A stretch of 64,000 nucleotides of DNA from DATKFM01 sp963851215 (lineage in GTDB: Bacteria; Pseudomonadota; Alphaproteobacteria; Dongiales; Dongiaceae): contig CAWKOG010000020.1 of NCBI GenBank assembly GCA_963851215.1, positions 496,001-560,000 on the forward strand. Direction: 5' to 3'. Below are positions 56,663-64,000 of this stretch, one piece after another (the stretch's first letter is position 1; each line of letters opens with the position of its first letter). Position numbers and translations under genes: made by a program. The notes beneath the pieces are model-generated. The model did no database searches, had not been told where the DNA came from, and worked only from the letters and a program-made list of their open reading frames with translations.

Positions 56663-57095
56663 GCTTGGCGATGTTCCCGAGCTGCGCGGCCCAGCCGCCA
56701 TCGTTCATGCGGAAGGAGATGTCGCGGCGCTCGGGCGGCAGCTTGTCGAAGCCGGACTCGACGACGCGCACCAGCGTGCCCTTGGCGGATTTCTCCAGGA
56801 AGAACTCGACCAGGGTCGAGGGCTCGCCGCTGTAGTCGACCTTGGGATCGATGGCGTAGGGATGCCAGGTGTAGGAGAAATAACGCTCGGGCTCGATCTT
56901 CTGCACCACCGCCGACCAGCGGATATGATCGAACCCCTTGATGGTGATCTGGCCGCTGGAGGGCTGCCCGGGCTTGAAGGGGCCGTCGAGGCGGACGCCG
57001 AACCACGTGCCGAACTCCCGGTGATCGGTCAGCGCCTTCCAGACGCGAGCCTGCGGCGCCTTCAGATCGATGGATTTCTCGATACGATCGCTCAT
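56646..57095 (-). CDS. SRPBCC (AHSA1-like) domain protein
   Basis: A 149-residue START-like hydrophobic-pocket protein: EKSIDLKAPQARVWKALTDH, SYTWHPYAIDPKVDY and NDGGWAAQLGNIAKHVE at the C-terminus. AGGAGG is six bases before the ATG at 57095. Co-transcription with an overlapping ArsR regulator is a recurrent pairing. The ligand is unknown. Confidence 0.9.
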   Translation of the reverse strand: MSDRIEKSIDLKAPQARVWKALTDHREFGTWFGVRLDGPFKPGQPSSGQITIKGFDHIRWSAVVQKIEPERYFSYTWHPYAIDPKVDYSGEPSTLVEFFLEKSAKGTLVRVVESGFDKLPPERRDISFRMNDGGWAAQLGNIAKHVETS

Positions 57096-57096
57096 A

Positions 57097-57160
57097 TGCA
57101 ACCTCCTGGTTGCCTATTTATATAGAGGGCCGCATTTGGATATGCAACCATTTTGTTGCA
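57097..57160 (-). promoter_or_regulatory. ArsR-SRPBCC promoter with twin operators
   Basis: TGCAAC-N6-GTTGCA at 57143-57160 and TGCAAC-N6-GTTGC at 57097-57113 flank a clear promoter. On the minus strand TTGCAT (57142-57147), 17 bp and TATATA (57119-57124). The distal palindrome covers the -35; the proximal one covers the ribosome-binding site. This fits autorepression by the ArsR protein. Confidence 0.7.
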
Positions 57161-57279
57161 CTTACTTTCGGCGCTCGAACGGCTGGAATAGCGGGTCCAA
57201 TTCAGCTATCAGCGGAGAACAGCCGGCGGCAAACCGCCTGCCCGGAGAGATCAGCGCCGCTGAAGCCGTGGAGGACCCG

Positions 57280-57684
57280 ATGGACAACGTGGAGGAACTT
57301 CGTAAAGCCATCCGCCGCAAGGACGATGCCTACCGGGCCGGCGACATCGCCGGCTATCTCAAGGCCGACGCGCCCGATGTCCAGGTGTATTTCGCGGGAT
57401 CACTTATGACTTTCGAGGAAGCGCGCCGCTTGAACGAACGCCAGTTCGCGGGCGGCGGAAAGATCCTGGAGTACCAGATCGCCGATCCCGATCAGATCTC
57501 CTTCAGCGCGGCCGGCGATGCGGCCACCGTCTGCTATCCCTGGCGCGAACGGTTCCGCTACGGCGATGGACGGGTGACCGATACCGATTACTACGAGACC
57601 AATGTCTGGTACCGGCGCAACGGCGAATGGCGAATCGTGCATATCCATATCAGCACGGTCGCAGAACATGCGGCCGGCGCCTGA
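57280..57684 (+). CDS. SnoaL/NTF2-like (DUF4440-type) protein
   Basis: A 134-residue cone-shaped NTF2-like fold: EELRKAIRRKDDAYRAGDIA, RFRYGDGRVTDTDYYETNVW and RNGEWRIVHIHISTVAEHA. The ATG at 57280 has GAGGA upstream; open frame to 57070 is disregarded. Such proteins are often small stress or resistance enzymes of unknown substrate. Confidence 0.85.
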   Translation: MDNVEELRKAIRRKDDAYRAGDIAGYLKADAPDVQVYFAGSLMTFEEARRLNERQFAGGGKILEYQIADPDQISFSAAGDAATVCYPWRERFRYGDGRVTDTDYYETNVWYRRNGEWRIVHIHISTVAEHAAGA

Positions 57685-57688
57685 GCGT

Positions 57689-59089
57689 TCAAAGATACCA
57701 CGCATATTCGCGTTCGAAGGCCTCGCCCATGAACTTGGCGTATTCGCCTTCCTTCACCGCGGCATAGAGGGCGAGATATTCGGCGCCGAGCCATTGCGGC
57801 AGCACGGCGGCATTGCGCAGCGCCTGCAGCGCCGCCGGCACGGTCAGCGGCAGGTCGGGATCGACCACCGTGCAGACATTGCCCTTGGACGGCGCGCCGG
57901 GCTCGAGCCGGCCCTCGATGCCGTGCAGAACGCCGGCGAGCACGGCCGCAGCACGAGATAGGGATTGGCGTCGGCGCCGGCGACGCGGTGCTCGATGCGA
58001 CGGTTCTCGCCCGGCCCGCTCGGCACGCGGAAGGCGACGGAGCGGTTGTTGTAGCCCCAGGTCATGTTGACGGGCACGAAGGCGTTGGCAGCGAAGCGGC
58101 GGAAGCTGGTGAAGCTGGGGGCGAAGATCAGCATGGCCCTCGCGCATGGTGGCGGCGAGGCCGGCTATGGCCGAGCGCAGGAGCATGCTGCCGGCGCCGG
58201 AGCCGTCGTCGAACAGGTTGCGGCCGCTGTCGTCGAGCAGGCTTAGATGCACATGCTGGCCGCTGCCGGTCTGGTTGCCGTAGGGCTTCGGCATGAAGGT
58301 GGCCTCCATGCCGTGGCGGCGGGCCACCGCCTTCACCACGCGGCGGAACAGCGCGGCTTCGTCGGCGACGCGCAGGATGTCGTCGCGGTGCTGCAGGTTG
58401 ATCTCGAATTGGCCGGGAGCGAATTCGGAGATCGAGGTGGTGGCGCCGATGCCCTGCACCCGGCAGCCCTCGCCGATCTCGCCGAGGATCTGGCCGTAGG
58501 CGTCGAGATCGTCGACCAGGTAGGGCTGGTTGCCGGTCTCCCGCACATTCGTGCCCGGCCGCAGCGGCGGCTGCGGACGGCCGGCGGCATCGCGGCCGCG
58601 GTCGATGAGGTAGAACTCGTACTCGACCGCCGCCACCGGATGCAGCCGCGCGGCGCGGTAGCGGTTGAGCACGCCTTCCAGCACCCAGCGCGGATCGGCG
58701 CGCGAGCGGCGCCGGTCGGGCTCGAAGAAGGTCAGCAGCACCTGCGCCCCCGGCCGCTCGCTCCAGGGGATCGGCGCCAGCGTATTGGCGATGGGCATCG
58801 CGGTGCCATCGGGCGCGCCGTTGCCGATGCCGATGCCCAGGGGATCGCAGGAGTCGCCGGTCGCGTCGATCAGATGCAGCGCATAGGGTATCTCGATGCC
58901 CTGGCTGAACAGCTTGCCCGCCTGATCGATCGGCATGCGCTTGGCGCGAAAGCCGCCGCAGAGATCGGCCACCAGCGGATCGATGAATTCCGTCCGCGGA
59001 TGGGCCGCCAGCAGGCGCTCGAGCTCCCCGGCAGGGCCGGGCGCGGCACCGCCGGCGCCCGCCGCGGACCCCTTCTTCTGCGGCGCCAT
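57689..59089 (-). CDS. Glutamine synthetase family protein (PuuA-like), two compensating frameshifts
   Basis: A gamma-glutamyl ligase of the GS-III/PuuA group, probably acting on a polyamine or other amine. The N-terminal part has EFIDPLVADLCGGFRAKRMP and AAVEYEFYLIDRGRD; the glutamate/metal site HGMEATFMPKPYGNQTGSGQ and HVHLSL. Between 58135 and about 57950 the reading frame is wrong. The other frame gives VNMTWGYNNRSVAFRVPSGP and NRRIEHRVAGADANPYLV, the expected active-site part. It overlaps the stop of the binding-protein gene upstream (TGATG). Confidence 0.88.
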   Translation of the reverse strand: MAPQKKGSAAGAGGAAPGPAGELERLLAAHPRTEFIDPLVADLCGGFRAKRMPIDQAGKLFSQGIEIPYALHLIDATGDSCDPLGIGIGNGAPDGTAMPIANTLAPIPWSERPGAQVLLTFFEPDRRRSRADPRWVLEGVLNRYRAARLHPVAAVEYEFYLIDRGRDAAGRPQPPLRPGTNVRETGNQPYLVDDLDAYGQILGEIGEGCRVQGIGATTSISEFAPGQFEINLQHRDDILRVADEAALFRRVVKAVARRHGMEATFMPKPYGNQTGSGQHVHLSLLDDSGRNLFDDGSGAGSMLLRSAIAGLAATMREGHADLRPQLHQLPPLRCQRLRARQHDLGLQQPLRRLPRAERAGREPSHRAPRRRRRRQSLSRAAAVLAGVLHGIEGRLEPGAPSKGNVCTVVDPDLPLTVPAALQALRNAAVLPQWLGAEYLALYAAVKEGEYAKFMGEAFEREYAWYL

Positions 59090-60201
59090 CAGTTGATCGC
59101 CTTGACCTCCTCGAACACCCGCTGCAGCCGTTCTTCGCCGATGATCGGCCGCTGCAGGATGCCGGCACTGAGCACGCTGTCGGGATCGGGCGAGAGGCCG
59201 AGATCGGCCAGCTCCTCCGGGCTCAGGATCGTGTAGGGCGATTTGGTCGAGGAGCCGTAGCCGAAATTGCGCATCTCGTAGGCCCGCAATTCCGGGCTGA
59301 GCATGGCGTCGATGATTTCGTGCGCCTGCTCCATCATCGGCGTGCCCTTGACGATGCTGAGGCCGCAGACCCAGGTCATGGCGCCCTCCTTCGGTTCCAT
59401 GAACTTGACCGGCAAGCCCTGCTTGCGCAGGCGGGTGATGGATTCATTCCAGGCCGTGACGGCGACGATCTCGCCGGTCGCCAGCCCCTGCTCCAGGCTC
59501 GCGGGATCGGGCACGAAGTAGCGGAGCTGGGGCTTCAGCTCTTCCAGCTTCGCCCGCACCTTCGCCAGGTTTTCATCGCTCGAGTAATCGAACGGATCCT
59601 CGAGGCCGGCGACGATGCCGGCGACCACGGCGCCGTCGGTCAGGCTGTCGAATATGGCGACACGGCCTTTGTATTTCGGATCCCAGAGGATCGACCAGGT
59701 TTCATTGCCGACATATTCGGGGCAGAGGTCGGTGCGGTAGATGATCGAGGTCTGGCCCCAGTCGATCGGCACCCAGACGCGCTTGCCGTCCTGCGTGCCG
59801 GCGGGAATGTTCTTCAGGCTCTCGAACACGTCGGGCCAATGGCTGAGCTTTGCGGTGTCGATGGCGTCGAGCACGCCATTCTCGTACCATCTGGCGACTT
59901 TGTAGGCGCAGGGCATCACCACATCGGGCTTGAAGCCGCCGCGCAGTTTCAGCAGGCCCTCCTCCTCGTCGCCCCAGATGGCGAAATCCGGCGCCGCGCC
60001 ATACTTGGCGACGTAGCTCGGATAGAGAGCGGGATCGTCATAGCCGGACCACAGATAAATGGTCGGCGTTTCCGCTGCGCGGGAATTTCGCATGCCGACG
60101 ATCGTTACCGCGATTCCGCTCGCGGCGAGGGTACGCATGAAATTCCGACGGCTGAGTTTGCCTGCGCGCAACTCCTGGCGCAGACGCGAAACATCGATCA
60201 T
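59089..60201 (-). CDS. Polyamine-type ABC substrate-binding protein (PotD/PotF-like)
   Basis: A 370-residue periplasmic protein. The Tat motif SRRNFMRTLAASGIAVTIVG starts the export signal. YLWSGYDDPALYPSYVAKYG and PDVVMPCAYKVARWYENGVL are family features; WVPIDWGQTSIIYRTD and AWNESITRLRKQGLPV line the binding cleft. AAGGGAG precedes the ATG at 60201. It is coupled to a PuuA-like ligase, so an amine substrate is plausible. No ABC permease genes are adjacent. Confidence 0.9.
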   Translation of the reverse strand: MIDVSRLRQELRAGKLSRRNFMRTLAASGIAVTIVGMRNSRAAETPTIYLWSGYDDPALYPSYVAKYGAAPDFAIWGDEEEGLLKLRGGFKPDVVMPCAYKVARWYENGVLDAIDTAKLSHWPDVFESLKNIPAGTQDGKRVWVPIDWGQTSIIYRTDLCPEYVGNETWSILWDPKYKGRVAIFDSLTDGAVVAGIVAGLEDPFDYSSDENLAKVRAKLEELKPQLRYFVPDPASLEQGLATGEIVAVTAWNESITRLRKQGLPVKFMEPKEGAMTWVCGLSIVKGTPMMEQAHEIIDAMLSPELRAYEMRNFGYGSSTKSPYTILSPEELADLGLSPDPDSVLSAGILQRPIIGEERLQRVFEEVKAIN

Positions 60202-60395
60202 GCCACATCTCCCTTGGTTTATTGTCCTGGCTTGTTGGGCCCTGGGTACGCCGTGTGCCACCTCACGCCGCCAGTTCTTTTTGCCGGCGGTCGGTTCCTG
60301 TCGATGGGTAAGTATTCGTCGGTGCCGGGAGCGAGTCAAACCGGCCATTGCCGCACTTGGCGACAACTGCGGCGATCGCGGCGGCGCAAGAGAAA

Positions 60396-60418
60396 GGGGC
60401 GGGTTTGCGGCCCGCCCC
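60396..60418. terminator. GC-rich hairpin after doxX
   Basis: GGGGCGGG (60396-60403) and CCCGCCCC (60411-60418) form an 8-bp stem with a 7-nt loop about 50 bp beyond the doxX stop. The T-rich flank (TCTCTT) is weak. Confidence 0.5.
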
Positions 60419-60464
60419 TCTCTTGCAACCGCACCTTGTGGAAAAATTTCCTAGTCGGTGCGGA

Positions 60465-60867
60465 TCAGGCCTTCTTGCGGATGATGGCGTCGAGGCTCCA
60501 GGGGCCGGCGCCGGCCGCGGAGAGATAGAGGAAGGCGAAGCAGATACATGATCGCGAGTTCGCCGCCGTTCAGCAGCGGATAGAAACCCTGCGGCGCATG
60601 CGCCATGAAATAGGCGACGGCCATGAAGCCCGAGAGGATGAAGGCGACGGGGCGGGTGAACAGGCCGACAACAATCAGCGCGCCGCCGACGAGTTCCAGC
60701 GTCCCCGTTGTCAGCGTCATGCCATCGGTGCCGCCGGACATCGGCGTCAGCGGAAAGCTCAGGAGCTTCGTCGTGCCATGCTGCAGGAACAGCAGCCCAG
60801 TCATGACGCGAAGCGCGCTCAATAGATGCGGGCGCAGCGAGGTCCACGCAGATATGCCACTGGCCAT
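60465..60867 (-). CDS. DoxX family membrane protein, frameshifted near its end
   Basis: A 133-residue four-helix membrane protein: LLSALRVMTGLLFLQHGTTK, LELVGGALIVVGLFTRPVAF and AVAYFMAHAPQGFYPLLNGG. The uncorrected frame ends in an unusual Arg-rich tail at 60451. Removing one G near 60543 restores AFLYLSAAGAGPWSLDAIIR with stop at 60465, the usual DoxX ending. The family is linked to redox or thiosulfate functions but is poorly defined. Confidence 0.9.
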
Positions 60868-61003
60868 TACTCTCTCCGGTTGTTGTTGAGGGGCAGGCTT
60901 CGCGGGTAAGCAGCGCGAAGCGTCACCAGCGATCTACGCGACCGGCCGCAACAATTCAATGCGCAATCGGCTTCCTTGATTTCCGCCAAGTAACTGCTTT
61001 GGT

Positions 61004-61657
61004 TCAGGCGGCGGGCAGGCTGCGTAGCCAGGCGACGTCGTCGGCCAAGCATGCGGCCTGCCGATCCAGCCAGCGGCGGGTGAAGATGCTGCCGGCCGGG
61101 CAGTGCCGCGCGGCATGATCCGCCGCGGCGCGATGGCGCTCCTTGGCGGCGATGGCTTGCGCCAGCAGGCGGGCGCGGCCATCGGCGTCCAGCCGGTCCA
61201 TCAGGCAGAGCTTGAGCGCGAAGGCGAGATCGGCCTGGGGCGCGGCATCGTCGGGCTCCGGCGCCAGCAGGAGATCGCGCAGCCGCTGGGCGCCCGCCGC
61301 CGTTACCCGCAGATGCAGCGGCATCGGCAGGTCCGGATGCGGCCGGACGGCAGGAGGCGCGGCCGGATCCCGCGCCATCTCGACATGACCCGCCTCGATG
61401 AGACGCCGGGCGCGGCCCGTCACCACATCCAGCGTCGGAGACAAGAGCGGGCCGCCGAGACGGCGCAGCAATCCGGCCGCGCGCTCCACGGTGAGGCGCT
61501 GCCGGGGCGGGCGCGGTTCCGCCGCCAGCCCCAACAGCGCCAAGTCAAGCAGATCGCCGGTATCCAGCGGCGCCGCTGCGCGCCGCGTATCGCGCCCGGC
61601 GATGCCGAACGCGATCAGGCCGCGGCTGCGGGTGAAGGCGGGATCGATCGCCGACAT
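61004..61657 (-). CDS. PadR-like winged-helix protein
   Basis: A 217-residue protein. LLDLALLGLAAEPRPPRQRL and TLDVVTGRARRLIEAGHVEM, followed by LRVTAAGAQRLRDLLLAP, resemble a PadR winged helix with an enlarged middle. The C-terminal part (FALKLCLMDRLDADGRARLL, AIAAKERHRAAADHAARHCP) resembles the Vir_act_alpha_C helices. It starts one base after the stop of the orphan gene upstream, so the two form a tight pair. Target unknown. Confidence 0.6.
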   Translation of the reverse strand: MSAIDPAFTRSRGLIAFGIAGRDTRRAAAPLDTGDLLDLALLGLAAEPRPPRQRLTVERAAGLLRRLGGPLLSPTLDVVTGRARRLIEAGHVEMARDPAAPPAVRPHPDLPMPLHLRVTAAGAQRLRDLLLAPEPDDAAPQADLAFALKLCLMDRLDADGRARLLAQAIAAKERHRAAADHAARHCPAGSIFTRRWLDRQAACLADDVAWLRSLPAA

Positions 61658-61658
61658 G

Positions 61659-62735
61659 CTAATGCAGCACCCGGGGCCGGCCGCGCCCGGCCTCATCATC
61701 GCAGCCGCTGTCGCAATCAAGGCCATCCGCCTGCAGCGGCGACGGCTCTGCCGACGGTGCGGCCTCCAGGGCCAAGGTGGCGAAATCCCAGTCGCGCAGC
61801 GGCAGCGCCACGCCTGCTATCGCCAGGGCCCGCGCGGCGCCGCGCGCCGGCTCTACCGTCAGGCGCGCCGCCGCGGGCGCCAGCAACTCCAGCATGACGT
61901 CGAGCACGCTGCCGTCACGGGCAGCCTGTGCTGAGGCCAGCGCATGGATCAGCCGCGCCTCGTCGGGCGACAGGCCGGTGCAATTGGGGCAGCGCATGTC
62001 GATCGGCCGCCGCGCCGCGGTGCCCAGATTATAGAGCATGCCATGCAGGCCGGGCGCGGCCTCGGCGGCGCCGTGTTCGGCCAAATGACGATACAGCACC
62101 GGACCGCCGCATTCGTTCTGCATCGCCCGGCGCACCCACAGGCGCATCGCCACCAGGACCAGCTTCTCGTCTGGCTGCAGATCGGTCGATTGATAGGCCG
62201 AGCCGAGCACGGCGCCGCGCGGAGCAACCGGCTGGACCAGGCCCTCGGCTTCGGCCGGCAGATGCTGGCCGGCGGCGGTGAGGCAGGCGGCGAAGGCGCG
62301 GGCGCCGTCGAGCAATTGACGCTGGCCCGCCGGCCGCGCCAGCCAGGCGACCACGGCGGCGGCGGTCAGGGAATCGCTGCGCTGCGCCGCCGCGATGAGG
62401 CGGAGGACCGACAATTCGGTATGAGAGAGATAAAGCCGGTGGATGCCCGCATCATTGGCCGCGCCGCTGGCCTCGGCCGCGACGGGCTGCGGCCGCAACT
62501 CCGTGCGCCGGCTATGGCGTTCCAGGGCGCCGATCACCAGCCCGGCCGCCGCCAGCGCCGCCTCGACTCCGCCGAGGCCGAAGACCTGGCGAAAGGTTCC
62601 CGCCAGGCCTTCCAGCCGCTCGCCGCCGGCGCGGTAGCGCCGCAGCGTCCAGACCACGATCTGCTCCGCCAGAATCAGATCAGTGACCGGGCGCAGGCCC
62701 GGTTCTTGCCAGTGAGGCTGCGCGTCGTGAGCCAT
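61659..62735 (-). CDS. Hypothetical protein coupled to the PadR-like gene
   Basis: A 358-residue protein I cannot assign. It is mostly helical and Ala-rich. Notable parts: ILAEQIVVWTLRRYRAGGER near the N-terminus, YLSHTELSVLRLIAAAQRSD, VLVAMRLWVRRAMQNECGGP, MRCPNCTGLSPDEARLIHAL with a CxxC pair, and a C-terminal DCDSGCDDE. The region near residues 205-250 resembles the AdpA-like 'RxYxxxHxA' helical style only vaguely. The tight coupling to a regulator suggests a sensor or partner role. Confidence 0.65.
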   Translation of the reverse strand: MAHDAQPHWQEPGLRPVTDLILAEQIVVWTLRRYRAGGERLEGLAGTFRQVFGLGGVEAALAAAGLVIGALERHSRRTELRPQPVAAEASGAANDAGIHRLYLSHTELSVLRLIAAAQRSDSLTAAAVVAWLARPAGQRQLLDGARAFAACLTAAGQHLPAEAEGLVQPVAPRGAVLGSAYQSTDLQPDEKLVLVAMRLWVRRAMQNECGGPVLYRHLAEHGAAEAAPGLHGMLYNLGTAARRPIDMRCPNCTGLSPDEARLIHALASAQAARDGSVLDVMLELLAPAAARLTVEPARGAARALAIAGVALPLRDWDFATLALEAAPSAEPSPLQADGLDCDSGCDDEAGRGRPRVLH

Positions 62736-62895
62736 TCCCTTCTCCGGTTCGCCGGGACGAGCCCTCGCGCCCGCCTATCCTGCAATTAAGAATGACTCGC
62801 AATCGCAGGGACGTCAAGGGGGTGATTGGGGTTGGCGGCGGTGGCGATCGTGAGTGGAACAGATCTGCGGCTGGCGCCGCGGCAGCGATGCGGCG

Positions 62896-64000
62896 CTAAG
62901 CGCTGCCCTCGCGCAGGACTTCCTTCACCTTGCCGGCGAGCTGCTTCAGGGTGAAGGGCTTGGGCAGGAAGTGGATGTCGGCGTTTTCGTCCAGGCGCTT
63001 CCGGAACGCGTCCTCGGCATAGCCCGATATGAAGATCACCTTCATGGTCGGCTGCTTCGAGCGCACTTCCTTGATCAGCGTCGGGCCGTCCATGCGCGGC
63101 ATGACCACGTCGGTGATCAGGAGATCGATCGGCTGCTTGTTCGCGGCGGCGCTGTTGATGATCTCCAGCGCCGCTTCGCCGCTGCGGGCTTCCAGCACGT
63201 TGTAGCCCTTGTTGCGGAGCGCGCGGGCGCCGAACAGGCGGACGGCGTCTTCATCCTCCACCAGCAGCACGGTGCCGATGCCCGTGAGATCGGCGGTCTG
63301 CACCGCTTCGGCCATGTTCTCGGCGATGACCGGCTCGGGGCTGGCCGCATCCGGGCACATGGCGCGGCAGATAGATCGAGAAGGTGGCGCCCTGCTTCGG
63401 CTTCGATTCCACGAAGATGAAGCCGCCGGTCTGCTTGACGATGCCGTAGACCGTCGACAGGCCGAGGCCGGTGCCGGAGCCGACTTCCTTGGTGGAGAAG
63501 AAGGGATCGAAGATGCGATCGACGATTCCCGGCGGAATGCCGTGGCCGGTGTCGATCACCTGCACCATGACGTAGCTGCCCGGCGGCATGATTTCCGAGC
63601 CGCGGGTCATCGGCTGAGCGGTGGCCACGTTCTCGGTGCGGATCGTCAGCGTGCCGCCGCCGATCATGGCGTCGCGGGCGTTGACAGCGAGATTGATGAT
63701 CACCTGCTCGAGCTGGCCGTGATCCACCTTGACCGGCGACAGGTCGCGGCCGTGGGTCATCTTCAGCTCGATGTTCTCGCCGATCAGGCGGCGCAGCAGA
63801 TGGGACAGTTCCGCCAGCACGTCGGTGATGTTGAGCACCCGCGGCTGCAGCGTCTGCTGGCGCGAGAAGGCCAGAAGCTGGCGCACCAGGTTGGCGGCGC
63901 GGTTGGCGTTCTGCTTGATCTGCATGATGTCGGCGAAGGACTGGTCGCCGGCGCGGTGTCGCACCAGCAGCAGGTCGCAGAAGCCGATCATCGCCGTCAG
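62896..64000 (-). CDS. cckA: CckA hybrid histidine kinase, 3' part, frameshifted and cut by the window edge
   Basis: The last portion of the cell-cycle kinase that phosphorylates ChpT and so controls CtrA. Read from the window edge: IGFCDLLLVRHRAGDQSFAD (just after the phospho-His region), VRQLLAFSRQQTLQPRVLNI, N-box QVIINLAVNARDAMIGGGTL, and G-box GTGLGLSTVYGIVKQTGGFI. After YLPRHVP the frame breaks at 63351-63352 and resumes as DAASPEPVIAENMAEAV. The receiver domain has VLLVEDEDAVRLFGARALRN, the phospho-Asp in LLITDVVMPRMDGPTL and the Lys in HFLPKPFTLKQL. The 5' end lies beyond 64000. Confidence 0.92.

Overview
This 64 kb window is high-GC chromosomal DNA from an alphaproteobacterium, probably Rhodospirillales-like. 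The evidence is the pair of CtrA-pathway cell-cycle genes at its two ends (gcrA at 253, the 3' part of cckA at 62896-64000), the conserved block recA-alaS with icd nearby, the guaB-rsmB-guaA block, an SOS box of the alphaproteobacterial GAAC-N7-GAAC type and two EcfG-type stress promoters. I cannot name the genus. No phage, integrase, transposase, CRISPR array or rRNA is visible. One tRNA is present: Gln, anticodon CTG.

Layout. 0.2-2.4 kb: gcrA, then a DGPF/YCII protein with an ECF42-type sigma factor. 2.5-7.4 kb: a CUT1 sugar ABC importer. 7.5-12 kb: hydrolase, AraC regulator, glyoxalase-fold protein, TauD-type dioxygenase, and a methyltransferase bracketed by 111-bp direct repeats. 12.2-16.8 kb, lower GC: a nonsense-mutated adenylate cyclase and a set of small envelope and stress proteins (DUF3618, holin-X, hemerythrin) behind two GGAAC-N16-AGTT promoters. 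17-26 kb: housekeeping genes guaA, a GNAT gene, rsmB, guaB, an agmatinase-family gene, rlmE, ppx and tRNA-Gln. 26-29.3 kb, lower GC: GFA protein, PH-domain protein with a duplicated 3' fragment, and an exported protein with a 15-bp tandem repeat. 29.4-36.7 kb: GST, then a catabolic-looking cluster of TRAP transporter, GntR regulator, DapA-family and RraA-family enzymes. 36.8-41.7 kb: PadR-controlled RND efflux pump. 41.7-45.2 kb: phospholipid genes (pssA, psd) and a LysM protein. 45.4-50.7 kb: c-type cytochromes, LOG hydrolase, icd, cyclophilin, cyclic-nucleotide-type K+ channel. 50.7-55 kb: alaS and recA. 55.5-64 kb: small enzymes, an ArsR-SRPBCC pair with twin operators, a polyamine-type binding protein with a glutamine-synthetase-like enzyme, DoxX, an orphan pair and cckA.

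The strongest overall signal is technical. At least a dozen genes, including the normally essential alaS and the usually indispensable cckA, are broken by single-base indels, and the tRNA carries an extra base in its anticodon loop. In seven cases restoring the expected frame or structure also restores a GANTC site, the CcrM methylation motif. This suggests that many apparent frameshifts are basecalling errors at methylated sites in an unpolished long-read assembly. The adenylate cyclase stop codon is a substitution, does not fit that pattern, and looks like a real nonsense mutation.

The regulatory DNA is unusually readable. There are twin palindromes on the PadR promoter, twin palindromes around the ArsR-SRPBCC promoter, an FNR/FixK-type box before a host-attachment-family gene, a LexA box on the recA -35 element, and a probably leaderless LOG gene.
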